From: Lachnospiraceae bacterium
GTDB taxonomy: Bacteria; Bacillota; Clostridia; Lachnospirales; Lachnospiraceae
Assembly: GCA_004558185.1 (NCBI GenBank)
Contig: SFDP01000063.1
Location: 1 to 14,244 of the forward strand
Reading direction: 5' to 3'
DNA: 14,244 nt
Position 1 is the first letter of the stretch. The number at the start of each line of letters is the position of its first letter. The notes beneath the pieces were generated by a model. That model was not told the origin of the DNA, searched no databases, and saw only the letters and a list, made by a program, of their open reading frames with translations. The position numbers and the translations under genes were made by a program. Shown one piece after another: positions 5,209 to 13,071 of this stretch.

Positions 5209-6387
5209 TCAGCTCTGTACATATTGATTATAGATTGCCACATGATCATAAATACATCCCCATGCACTGGTTGCTCCGGCAGATACACAGATGTAGGACT
5301 GACCATTGGGAAAAACGGCATAGCTTACTGCACAATTTTGAGACTGAGCCACATAGCCTGTCTTAGCACAGAGTACCTCTCCTCCGGTATCCTTATCCTC
5401 GATTCTGCGTAAAAACCAATTGGAGATATTGATCCCCTCAGGATGCTCTTCAGTGGGCTTTGTGGTATAATTATTGGTAGATAAAACTGTCCTGCACAAT
5501 TCGTTCTGTAGTGCCGCTTTCATGATCACAGCCATATCATATACTGTACAATAATGGTTCTCATCATAAACTCCCACGCAGTTGGTAAAATGTGCGCTCT
5601 CCGACAGGCCGAGGTCTTTCAGCTTCTTATTCATCAGTTCTACAAATGCTTCATGGGAACCGGCTGCATAGGTGGCAAGCCCCACTGCTGCATCACTGCC
5701 GGAATGCAGGATGGTTCCATAAAATAAATCTCGTACCGTTACCCTTTCGCCCTCCAAGAATCCTACAGAACTGCAGTCGTTAATGTATCCGTAATCCGTG
5801 ATTTCTCTCGTCATGGTGAAGGTATTATCCAGTTCCTCTTCAGTAAGCTGTTCTGCTGCCACCAGAACCGTCAATACCTTGGTCATAGAGGCCGGCGAAA
5901 TCCTTTGTCTTTCTCCCCTTACCGCAGTGATCGTACCTTGGCTTTCATCTACTAAAATCACATGGGAACTGATAATTTTTTCATTGTCTGCCGACATGGT
6001 AGCCGAGGTTGTCTCAAAGGTATAGGCTACTGTTTCCTCCTGAGGCTCTGGTACGGCCTGCTGAATCCCTTCCTCTTCACTTCCTGTCGACTGTTCCTCA
6101 CCACTTTCCTCCTGTATGCTATTCAATGCTTGCCCTTCCGGCTTCCGGTCTGCCATGTTCTGCTGGGCTTCTGTTTGGCTGACCTGTACCTTTTTCCCCA
6201 GGGCTGCAACAGAAGTAAGCATAATAATGACAAGCCCCAGAAAACAGACACCCAAGCGCAAATATTTCCTTATCATGCGGCGGCGGCGCATCTGACGCTG
6301 CTTCTCCCGCCTCATCCGCTCTATTCTATCTCTGGTACGGGAAGAACGCTCCTCCTCTTTATCTGTATGCTCTATAATAGATTCCAT
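5209..6387 (-). CDS. Serine-type D-Ala-D-Ala carboxypeptidase (low-molecular-weight PBP, peptidase S11 type)
   Basis: This family removes the terminal D-alanine from peptidoglycan stem peptides outside the membrane and so limits cross-linking. The 392-residue protein starts with a very basic cytoplasmic tail (20-41), a single membrane segment (about 42-63) and a Glu/Gln-rich linker to about 125. The catalytic domain follows. SMTK (167-170) gives the nucleophile Ser167 and Lys170. SGS (229-231) stands where SGN is usual. KTG lies at 342-344. The cytosolic tail plus uncleaved-looking helix suggest N-terminal anchoring rather than the C-terminal amphipathic helix of DacA; none is seen at the C-terminus. 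The ATG at 6387 has AAGGAA upstream and lies 12 nt after the preceding gene. It is probably cotranscribed with that gene. The exact paralogue type is not assignable. Confidence 0.9.
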   Translation of the reverse strand: MESIIEHTDKEEERSSRTRDRIERMRREKQRQMRRRRMIRKYLRLGVCFLGLVIIMLTSVAALGKKVQVSQTEAQQNMADRKPEGQALNSIQEESGEEQSTGSEEEGIQQAVPEPQEETVAYTFETTSATMSADNEKIISSHVILVDESQGTITAVRGERQRISPASMTKVLTVLVAAEQLTEEELDNTFTMTREITDYGYINDCSSVGFLEGERVTVRDLFYGTILHSGSDAAVGLATYAAGSHEAFVELMNKKLKDLGLSESAHFTNCVGVYDENHYCTVYDMAVIMKAALQNELCRTVLSTNNYTTKPTEEHPEGINISNWFLRRIEDKDTGGEVLCAKTGYVAQSQNCAVSYAVFPNGQSYICVSAGATSAWGCIYDHVAIYNQYVQS

Positions 6388-6399
6388 TTCCTATTTTCC

Positions 6400-6675
6400 T
6401 TACTTTTGCAGTGCATCGATCAGTCTGATTCCGGCAGCCAGCTTCTTTAACTCCTCCAATTCACTCCTCATGTAGGCTTCTAGCTGCTCCACCTCACTTT
6501 TACTGAAGCCGACATTAGACAGAATCTTACAGTCCGGTATCTTTCCCTCAGCCGTTCTGCTGCCATCTGCAAAAGCTACAAAAGCATATTTTTTCCCCTC
6601 TTTAGCACAAATAGGGGATACGGTCATTTTTATTTCTTTTTTCATCTCTTTTACCGGCTTATCTCCTGATCGCAT
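6400..6675 (-). CDS. Small conserved-looking protein of unknown function
   Basis: I do not recognise this family. The 91-residue product is soluble-looking, without signal or membrane segments. Its middle (about 17-55) has a beta-rich pattern with KKYAFVAFADGSRTAEGKIP, and its C-terminal third (57-90) is a charged, probably helical stretch rich in Glu, Leu and Lys that could form a coiled coil. The ATG at 6675 is favoured by GAGG placed 4 nt upstream; later ATGs at 6645 and 6627 have weaker sites. It is the first gene behind the promoter at 6713-6741 and is only 12 nt from the carboxypeptidase start, so both are probably on one transcript. A link to wall metabolism is an inference from position only. 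Confidence 0.75.
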   Translation of the reverse strand: MRSGDKPVKEMKKEIKMTVSPICAKEGKKYAFVAFADGSRTAEGKIPDCKILSNVGFSKSEVEQLEAYMRSELEELKKLAAGIRLIDALQK

Positions 6676-6712
6676 TAATCCTCTTCATTATCAGTATTTT
6701 ACTTTTGATACT

Positions 6713-6741
6713 ATCATATATTATTCCCGCTGATCCGGCAA
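6713..6741 (-). promoter_or_regulatory. Promoter of the small-protein / carboxypeptidase unit
   Basis: TTGCCG (6736-6741) and TATGAT (6713-6718) are spaced 17 nt apart on the minus strand. Transcription would start around 6706, about 30 nt before the ATG at 6675. I see no clear terminator between this promoter and the end of the ABC operon at 6852. Confidence 0.65.
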
Positions 6742-6851
6742 TGTATTTTATAATAAAAATATTGTAACTACTTTCTAAACCTCTCACCCTATTTAATCAG
6801 GTATGACATCAGAGTTTCCACAGTTATAGGTTGAAAAGCCCTTTTAGCGTC

Positions 6852-7877
6852 TTATCCCTCCCTGAGCTTTTTTCGGGTAAATAGGCCTGCCAGCGGATTT
6901 TTAGTCGTTCCTGATTTACTTGCTGCCGAAAGCATATCCCAGGCAATTGCGATAATAATGATGACTCCTTTAATCAGATTATGATAAATGGAATCAATCC
7001 CCAAAAGACGCAATCCATTGGTCATCACACCGATTAAAATCGCTCCCAGCAGCGCCCCCTGGAGCGTGCCCTCACCTCCTCTCAACGAGATGCCACCTAC
7101 AACGATAGCTGCCAGTACATCATTCTCATAGCCCTGTGCCTGGGCAGCAGATGCCTGACGGTTCATACATGAAAGCAGGAAGCCGGAAAGCGCCCCCATA
7201 AATCCTGAAATAGTATAGGCAATGATAATCACACGCCTGGCAGGAATGCCGGAAAGCTCCGCTGCCTGACGGTTCCCTCCTACTGCGTAGATCTGTCTTC
7301 CATAGACCGTATGTGTCAACAGGATATAGCAACCAACAAAACTGATTAAGAGAATATAAACCGGAATCGGTATTCCAAGAAAGCGGGATTGTCCGATTTG
7401 GTTCATCAGTTCACAATTTAATACGTTGATCAACTGATTTCCCGTAATAAACTGCACAATTCCATACAATACTTCGTTTGTTGCCAGTGTCAGTAAAAAG
7501 GCTGGAATCGCAAATCTTGACAGGACTATACCATGGAAAAAACCACTGAGCACTCCACAGGCAGTACCACACAAAAGTGCAAGTATAGCTCCTATATCGG
7601 TTTGATTAAAATACAGGGCTACCGTTGCTGCCATTGCTCCACAGACCGCAGCATTCCCGGATACCGTGCGGTCGATTCCTCCCAACAGAACCGGAAAGGT
7701 GGCACCGCATATCATAATTCCCGTTAAGGAAATGGAATACATGATACTGACAAAATTGCTGTAGGTAAAAAATTTTCCGTTAGTTGCAGCGGTCAGGTAA
7801 ATACACATTAAGATCAGTACGATGATCCGACTGTTGGAAAATACCTTTTTCCTTATATCTGCTCTGCTTTTCTTCAT
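6852..7877 (-). CDS. CUT2-family (ribose-type) ABC transporter permease, second copy
   Basis: This is a membrane channel subunit of a ribose/xylose/allose-type importer. The 341-residue product is hydrophobic throughout, with roughly eight to ten membrane segments. Family landmarks are LLGGIDRTVSG near residue 65, YAVGGNRQAAELSGIPARRV (the loop that contacts the ATPase) and VVGGISLRGGEGTLQGALLGA. The ATG at 7877 was chosen because GGGGAGG lies 6 nt upstream; the open frame extends only to a TTG at 7901 inside the ATPase gene. It starts one base after the ATPase stop codon, so it is the last gene of the operon. The permease encoded at 9380-10393 is a different sequence, so the pair probably forms a heterodimeric channel. 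The substrate is unknown. Confidence 0.92.
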   Translation of the reverse strand: MKKSRADIRKKVFSNSRIIVLILMCIYLTAATNGKFFTYSNFVSIMYSISLTGIMICGATFPVLLGGIDRTVSGNAAVCGAMAATVALYFNQTDIGAILALLCGTACGVLSGFFHGIVLSRFAIPAFLLTLATNEVLYGIVQFITGNQLINVLNCELMNQIGQSRFLGIPIPVYILLISFVGCYILLTHTVYGRQIYAVGGNRQAAELSGIPARRVIIIAYTISGFMGALSGFLLSCMNRQASAAQAQGYENDVLAAIVVGGISLRGGEGTLQGALLGAILIGVMTNGLRLLGIDSIYHNLIKGVIIIIAIAWDMLSAASKSGTTKNPLAGLFTRKKLREG

Positions 7878-7878
7878 T

Positions 7879-9393
7879 CTATACCTCCCCTTCTGTGTCA
7901 AGCCCTGACGAAGCCATCAGAATATCTTCCTGGGTAACGATACCGGTGTGAAATTCCTTGGCAATCTTTCCTTCACGCATAACGATGATACGGTGAGCCA
8001 CCCGCAGAACCTCCGCAATATCAGAGGATACCATAAGAACCGCAACACCATTTTGAGAAAGCGTTTCGATGATCTGATAAATCTCATCCTTGGCTCCTAT
8101 GTCAATTCCAACGGTGGGCTCATCGATTAAAAGTACCTTCAGATTACGGGTCAGCCACTTCCCCAGCACCACCTTCTGCTGATTTCCCCCGGAAAGATTT
8201 CCTGCTAAAACATTCGGGTTCGGAGGCCGCAAATCCACCAATCTGACCGCATGGCGACCAAGTTCTTCCTCCCTGGCCTTACTGACAAAGCCTTTCGAGG
8301 AAATCTTGTCATAATTGGTCAGTGCCACATTCCCGGTTACGGAAAGAAGCGGTGAGAGCCCCTGTGTACGCCGATCCTCCGGGATCAGACCAAAGCCTTC
8401 GGCGACTGCCTTTTTAATCTGCGGCTGATAAGGCTTACCCTCCAGCTCTATCTTTCCACTGTCATATGGATCTGCCCCATAAATCGCACGGATGAGCTCT
8501 GTACGTCCTGATCCGACCAGGCCTGTCAGCACCAAAACCTCTCCCCGTTTTACCTCCAAGCTGACATCCTCATAGGCTCCCAGGCAGCATAAATGCTGTA
8601 TCGAAAGCACTGTTTCCTCCTCTGACTGCCGAAGCATCCTTGATGCCGTTGCTTCACTGACTGACTTTCCGATCATCATCTTAATAATTTCACTGGGATT
8701 AATCTGATTTTTCTCTACCACACCTGCGATCTTGCCATCTCTTAAAATAGTGATGCGATCAGAGAGCTTAAATACCTCCTCAAGACGATGGGAAATATAG
8801 ATGATACTCACTCCCCGCTCCCTTAGCTGATCGATAATACTAAATAACAGCTTTGATTCATGACTGGATAAGGATGCCGTTGGCTCATCCATAATAATCA
8901 GCTTTGCATCTGCGGCAAGAGCTTTTAAAATTTCAACCATCTGCATCTGTGCTACGGACAGAGTTTCCACAATATCATTAACTCCCAGCGAAAATCCATA
9001 GTATTCAATCAAATCTGCAATCTTTTTTTTCTCCTTCTTTGCTTGAACAAAGCCGAAACGGGAAAACTCTTTTCCCAGCATAATATTCTGATAAACACAA
9101 AGAGTGGGAATCAATGAAAGCTCCTGAAAAATTACAGAAATCCCCAGGGCTGCTGCATCCTCTCTGGAGGCAATATTTACCTCCCTGCCTTCCATAAAAA
9201 TCTGTCCGCCATCCTTAGGATACACTCCCGTCAGAATCTTGATCAGAGTCGATTTTCCCGCACCATTTTCTCCTAACAGGGTGTGCACCTCGCCCCTTCT
9301 AACCTGAAAATTCACACGATCCAGTGCTTGCACATGGGCAAATATTTTTTCAATATTATTCATTTCCAGTAAAATAGCCTTATCCATTCCCAT
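7879..9393 (-). CDS. Ribose-type ABC transporter ATPase with two nucleotide-binding domains
   Basis: This cytoplasmic ATPase drives the importer. The 504-residue protein is a tandem fusion of two ABC domains, typical of RbsA/XylG/MglA proteins. Domain 1 shows Walker A GENGAGKST (41-49), a variant signature LSVAQMQ (145-151) and Walker B LIIMDEPTASL (165-175). Domain 2 shows the degenerate Walker A GLVGSGRTEL (291-300) usual for this family, signature LSGGNQQKV (400-408) and Walker B LLIDEPTVGID (421-431). The variant sites therefore follow the family pattern rather than indicating decay. The start overlaps the end of the first permease by 14 nt; the ATG at 9387 is an alternative start. It lies between two permease genes in one operon. 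Confidence 0.95.
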   Translation of the reverse strand: MGMDKAILLEMNNIEKIFAHVQALDRVNFQVRRGEVHTLLGENGAGKSTLIKILTGVYPKDGGQIFMEGREVNIASREDAAALGISVIFQELSLIPTLCVYQNIMLGKEFSRFGFVQAKKEKKKIADLIEYYGFSLGVNDIVETLSVAQMQMVEILKALAADAKLIIMDEPTASLSSHESKLLFSIIDQLRERGVSIIYISHRLEEVFKLSDRITILRDGKIAGVVEKNQINPSEIIKMMIGKSVSEATASRMLRQSEEETVLSIQHLCCLGAYEDVSLEVKRGEVLVLTGLVGSGRTELIRAIYGADPYDSGKIELEGKPYQPQIKKAVAEGFGLIPEDRRTQGLSPLLSVTGNVALTNYDKISSKGFVSKAREEELGRHAVRLVDLRPPNPNVLAGNLSGGNQQKVVLGKWLTRNLKVLLIDEPTVGIDIGAKDEIYQIIETLSQNGVAVLMVSSDIAEVLRVAHRIIVMREGKIAKEFHTGIVTQEDILMASSGLDTEGEV

Positions 9394-10393
9394 TCACCGC
9401 CTTATTTTCACGTTCCGCAGCAGCCGCCCTTCTACTCCGTTTTTGCATAAACTCATTGTAATATGCATCAAAAATCAGCATCAGCACAATAATCACACCA
9501 GATACAACCGCTTGAGTCTGTGTAGTAAATCCGTATTTGCGCATACCGTTTCTAAGTACCTGCATAAATAAAACTCCACTTACCGTACCCCACATATCTC
9601 CTCTTCCACCAGTAAAAGCCGCACCTCCGATAACCGCTGCCGATATGGCCTGCAACGCAAAAGTTTGACCTGTTGCCACCTCATTAGAATGATATCTTCC
9701 AATGGTAAACATCGCAGCAACAAATGCACATACTCCGGAAATAACAAAAGCCAGTATCTTGGTTCTAATAAAGCTGATACCGGAATATTCTGCGCTCTTA
9801 CGATTAGCCCCGATGGCATAAATATATATGCCATGCTTTGTTCTCTTCAAAAAAATCTGCCCTAAAATTGCCATACCGAAAAAGACCAGTGTTACAAGAT
9901 AAAGCCCTCCCGGAATTTGTCCTCCTAAAGCAACCATGGTTTTATTATTTATCTGTGCTGCGCTGATCTGCCCATACTCGTTCCGAATTGCCAGAATATA
10001 AGTCAGTCCCGTAAAAATAAACTGTGTAGATAAAGTGGCAACAAAATCCGGAATCTGCAATAATCCTACGCAAACACCATTAAGGAGCCCTCCTGCAATT
10101 GCTGCCAAAAGTGAAATCAAAAGAATTGCAATCAGGGAAAAGCTGGTGTAATAATACAGGTGTGCAAATACCATACAAACAGTCCCCATTAAATGCCCGC
10201 AGGAAAGATCATTGCCGCCTGTAATAATCGTTATCGTAACGCCGATTGACAGAATACCGATAACGGAGCATTCACGCAGGAGAGTAGTGATGTTTGCCGG
10301 GGTTAAAAAAGAATCTGTTGTTGTGGAAAAAACAACAATTAAAACGAGCAGGAGAGCAAAGGAAATTATACGCCGTAATGTCTCTTGTCTCAT
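9380..10393 (-). CDS. CUT2-family (ribose-type) ABC transporter permease, first copy
   Basis: This is an integral membrane subunit of the same importer, 337 residues with about eight to ten hydrophobic segments. RbsC-type landmarks are ITGGNDLSCG (Asn where Ile is common in ribose permeases), YAIGANRKSAEYSGI for ATPase coupling, and AAVIGGAAFTGGRG near the C-terminus. The tail is charged and alanine-rich. The ATG at 10393 is preferred because GGAGG lies 5 nt upstream; an in-frame ATG at 10405 has no site of its own. It overlaps the ATPase gene by 14 nt, pointing to translational coupling. It follows the binding-protein gene after a 132-nt gap that contains a stable hairpin. Confidence 0.92.
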   Translation of the reverse strand: MRQETLRRIISFALLLVLIVVFSTTTDSFLTPANITTLLRECSVIGILSIGVTITIITGGNDLSCGHLMGTVCMVFAHLYYYTSFSLIAILLISLLAAIAGGLLNGVCVGLLQIPDFVATLSTQFIFTGLTYILAIRNEYGQISAAQINNKTMVALGGQIPGGLYLVTLVFFGMAILGQIFLKRTKHGIYIYAIGANRKSAEYSGISFIRTKILAFVISGVCAFVAAMFTIGRYHSNEVATGQTFALQAISAAVIGGAAFTGGRGDMWGTVSGVLFMQVLRNGMRKYGFTTQTQAVVSGVIIVLMLIFDAYYNEFMQKRSRRAAAAERENKAVNGNG

Positions 10394-10466
10394 GTTTACC
10401 TCCATTTCGTATATGTTCAGAAACGGACTGTCTTTTAAATCGGTCTCGTTCCCAAATAATATTGAA

Positions 10467-10498
10467 ACAGATGGCTGCGTGCAACACGTGCCATCTGT
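10467..10498 (-). promoter_or_regulatory. Intercistronic hairpin between binding-protein and permease genes
   Basis: ACAGATGGC and GCCATCTGT (10467-10475 and 10490-10498) form a nine-base stem that continues as CGTG/CACG (10478-10481 and 10485-10488) around a three-base loop. No strong T-run follows on the minus strand. Such structures commonly protect the upstream binding-protein message or cause partial termination, giving excess binding protein over channel; that role is inferred here. Confidence 0.65.
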
Positions 10499-10525
10499 CC
10501 TATTCCATGCCTTAATTTTCAGTGG

Positions 10526-11581
10526 TTACCATCGCATATCTTCCGTGATGGAATCAACATTATCAGAATCTACCGTCATAGGCGGCATCTTAATCACCGG
10601 TGTCTCGGTAAAAGTTGATGTATCGATGTTAGACCCGATATACATCATCAGCATACGGGCAGCCGTTGCCCCCTGATCATAACAATTTGTATAAACCGTT
10701 CCCGTAATTATTCCATCTTCAATATACTGGAGCGCTTTTGTCTCCCCATTGGCACCCCAAATCATAATATCGGAACGTCCTGCATTTCGAACTGCTTCTC
10801 CGGCCCCTTCAGCCATCTGATCATTATGAGCAAAAACAGCATCGATCTGATCCCCATAAGTGGTCAGAAAGTCCTGCATAACAGTGTTTGCCTTTTCCAT
10901 ATTCCACTCAGCCGTCTGTTCAGCTAAAATAGTGATCTCCGGATATTCTGCCATGGCCTGCTGGAAGCCCTGCTCCAGATTCTCACCTCGTGCAGCACCC
11001 GGTGTTGCCTGAATAACCACTATATTTCCTTTACCGTTAAGATCCTCTGCCATACGCTGGCCGATTGCATATCCTGCTTCCACATCCGTCATCGCAACCA
11101 GACCTGCATGGGGTGTATTCACATCAATGTTGATGCAAACCACCGGAATGCCTGACGCTTCTGCATCCGCAACTGCCTGTGCACTGGCATCGGAATTCCA
11201 TGCCTGTAAAATGATACCGTCATAATCCTGTGCAATCAAATCCGCAATAATTGCATTCTGTGTATCAGAGCTCTTCTCTCCATCAAATACATTGAATTCA
11301 ACGTTAGACCAATATTCAAGCTCCTGCTCAATACCTTTTCCCCATGCTGTTCCATTAGCCTCAGAGGCCGCTGTGGGAATCCACGCAATCTTGACCGGAT
11401 CACTGTAGGGATTTTTTGCTGCTGTTTTGACGGCGATGCCGCCGCCGTTTCCTGCTGCGGCTTCCAGTCCGCTTTCGGCCTGTGAACCACTCGCATTTTC
11501 CTGGTTTGCCGCAGCACACGCAGTTAAAGAAAACAGCATTGCCACCGCACATATTGTACTTATTACTCTTTTTAATTTCAT
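10526..11581 (-). CDS. Sugar-type substrate-binding lipoprotein of the ABC importer
   Basis: This is the solute receptor on the outer face of the membrane, of the periplasmic-binding-protein-like type I (RbsB) fold. The 351-residue product has a basic N-terminus, a hydrophobic core and the lipobox LTAC with Cys22 as the lipidation site. An Ala/Gly/Ser-rich linker to about 55 follows. Domain landmarks are VKIAWIPTAAS (63-73), DYDGIILQAWNSDA (119-132), GIPVVCINIDV (144-154), GNIVVIQATPGAARGENLEQGF (185-206, ligand region) and IDAVFAHNDQMAEGAGEA (246-263). The ATG at 11581 has GAGAGG upstream. It is first in the operon, directly behind the promoter at 11651-11679. The ligand cannot be told from the sequence; there are no sugar kinase, isomerase or regulator genes next to it. 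Confidence 0.93.
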   Translation of the reverse strand: MKLKRVISTICAVAMLFSLTACAAANQENASGSQAESGLEAAAGNGGGIAVKTAAKNPYSDPVKIAWIPTAASEANGTAWGKGIEQELEYWSNVEFNVFDGEKSSDTQNAIIADLIAQDYDGIILQAWNSDASAQAVADAEASGIPVVCINIDVNTPHAGLVAMTDVEAGYAIGQRMAEDLNGKGNIVVIQATPGAARGENLEQGFQQAMAEYPEITILAEQTAEWNMEKANTVMQDFLTTYGDQIDAVFAHNDQMAEGAGEAVRNAGRSDIMIWGANGETKALQYIEDGIITGTVYTNCYDQGATAARMLMMYIGSNIDTSTFTETPVIKMPPMTVDSDNVDSITEDMRW

Positions 11582-11650
11582 GGATAAAACCTCTCTTAAT
11601 GATAGTTAACGATCTCTGAGAATCCTAATTTCAGCAGACCGTGTATAGGT

Positions 11651-11679
11651 ATTCTACAAATGTGGACAAATTATGTCAA
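11651..11679 (-). promoter_or_regulatory. Near-consensus promoter of the ABC importer operon
   Basis: On the minus strand a perfect TTGACA (11674-11679) and TAGAAT (11651-11656) are spaced exactly 17 nt apart. The start would lie near 11644, giving a leader of about 60 nt. The spacer contains two ACAAAT-like half-sites on the plus strand (about 11656-11671), which could be an operator, but I cannot assign a regulator. Confidence 0.8.
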
Positions 11680-11737
11680 GTATTTCTGTATAATGAATAT
11701 TTGTAACCTGTTGAAAACACAGGCCTTAGGCATACGA

Positions 11738-11776
11738 TTAAAAATAGCCCTAAACAGCCACACGGCTGCCTAGGGC
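11738..11776 (-). terminator. Intrinsic terminator of the lipoprotein gene
   Basis: GCCCTA and TAGGGC (11747-11752 and 11771-11776) enclose a second paired block, CAGCC with GGCTG (11755-11759 and 11764-11768). TATTTTTAAT follows on the minus strand. It lies about 20 nt after the stop codon and separates this gene from the ABC operon. Confidence 0.85.
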
Positions 11777-11794
11777 ACTGTCGTTACCAAACAA

Positions 11795-12697
11795 TTACTG
11801 TTTTGCTTCTGCAGGAATTTCAAAATCCTCTGCATTGTTATAAGAAATGTTATCAATACTAACTACCATTTTATCAACGGACAGTTCCATTCCCGCTTCA
11901 GGTATTAATGCTGACATATTCTCATAAATTTTATTCATTGCACTGGTCATATCATAAGTACATTTAACCATTTCATTTGTCTCGGCATCAACCCAGAATT
12001 CAATCTGGGAATTCTCATTCTCAAGACCCTCAAACAGGCTGTTTAACTGCTCCTCATCGAGCACACTGCTTAAGCTGTCCAAAGAACCTGATGCCAGCAT
12101 ACTCTCTTTCATATCCTCACCTTTGGAAATTCCGGTGAGCTTTACCGTTTCTCTGCCGTCAATCTTCTCTTTTCCAACCTCCTTAATATCGGTGATACCA
12201 TCTACATACACATTGAAAGTTCCTCTTGCATCATACTGTTCCATAGCTGCAGAAATATCTGTCGATTCCTGCACGGTCCATGAGGTTCCATCGAAGATAT
12301 ACATCATTCCTTTATTATCCTCTGTACCTTCTATATATATCTGCATCTCCTGGCTGCCCAGCTCATCCATGTCGATGTTCATCTCCATTCTTGCTTTGAG
12401 CGGCTCCATAAAAAAGGTCATTCGCATCTCGGTAACTGACTTCACACTTTCCCCACCCATGCTCATGTCCATATCCATAGTTATTCGGGCGTCCATACTG
12501 TCAACATCTTCTTGTTGATATACGCTCATGGCCTCATAACGTTCCTGTGGAGTCATCTCACGCTGCTGGGCCTCTGCCTCTGTAGACTGCTGCTGTACTG
12601 CATCAGCATTAGCCCCCTTTTTATCTCCGCAGGCTGTAGCCAAAGCCAGCATAGCAATTAAAGCAGTCGTTACACTCATTCTCTTGAAAAACCTCAT
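11795..12697 (-). CDS. Methionine-rich extracellular lipoprotein of unknown function
   Basis: The 300-residue product has a signal peptide with Cys23 in LATAC as the likely lipidation site; Ala at -3 is less usual than Leu. A Gln/Glu-rich linker to about 45 follows, then a folded domain. The domain is beta-strand rich with repeated alternating patterns such as ARITMDMDMSM, AEMRMTFF-like strands and KARMEMNIDMDE, then IYIEG, MMYIFDG, IEFWVDAETNEMVKCTYD and VVSIDNISYNNAEDFEIP. This resembles the LolA/LppX-like sheet of Firmicutes lipoproteins in the DUF6612-type group; that assignment is from pattern memory only. About 28 of 300 residues are Met, an unusually high share. The ATG at 12697 is chosen because AGGAG lies 6 nt upstream. 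It is a single-gene unit, divergent from the two-component genes. Confidence 0.85.
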   Translation of the reverse strand: MRFFKRMSVTTALIAMLALATACGDKKGANADAVQQQSTEAEAQQREMTPQERYEAMSVYQQEDVDSMDARITMDMDMSMGGESVKSVTEMRMTFFMEPLKARMEMNIDMDELGSQEMQIYIEGTEDNKGMMYIFDGTSWTVQESTDISAAMEQYDARGTFNVYVDGITDIKEVGKEKIDGRETVKLTGISKGEDMKESMLASGSLDSLSSVLDEEQLNSLFEGLENENSQIEFWVDAETNEMVKCTYDMTSAMNKIYENMSALIPEAGMELSVDKMVVSIDNISYNNAEDFEIPAEAKQ

Positions 12698-12742
12698 CCT
12701 TATCTCCTTTCTCATTAGAATTTCTCCCTGTTAGGTCTGTAT

Positions 12743-12771
12743 AATATATCATAGAAAAAGATATTAAGCAA
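12743..12771 (-). promoter_or_regulatory. Promoter of the lipoprotein gene
   Basis: TTGCTT (12766-12771) and TATATT (12743-12748) are 17 nt apart on the minus strand. The expected start near 12736 gives a leader of about 40 nt before the ATG at 12697. Confidence 0.65.
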
Positions 12772-12887
12772 TATTTGTGTATTCTTATGCTTTTTTTGCC
12801 ATGAAAATGACTGCAGCCCTTGTAAATGCAATAATAATCTCCATTCCGCCGCCTTTCAGTTGGCGGGGAAAATAGTAGTGAAAGTGT

Positions 12888-12916
12888 TTTCCACCTTCAA
12901 GTTTTCGTGTTATAAT
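12888..12916 (+). promoter_or_regulatory. Promoter of the two-component operon
   Basis: TTTCCA (12888-12893) and a perfect TATAAT (12911-12916) are 17 nt apart on the plus strand. Transcription would begin around 12923, leaving a leader of about 150 nt before the ATG at 13072. The leader contains a perfect six-base stem, GGCATC with GATGCC (12940-12945 and 12953-12958). Upstream of the promoter, CCGCC and GGCGG (12846-12850 and 12862-12866) form another inverted repeat in the divergent intergenic region, whose remaining bases (12772-12887) hold nothing else I can support. Confidence 0.6.
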
Positions 12917-13071
12917 TTACCCAATTATCAAGGAATCCTGGCATCAATATCAGATGCCCCACCCGTCTTGCTTTTGAATGGAAAATCAACTGACCCCAGA
13001 CCTGTGATGACTGCGGGAAGCATGAACCGATGAAGCAATGGAAAAACTGCAAGTAAACAGAGGGAATTCAG

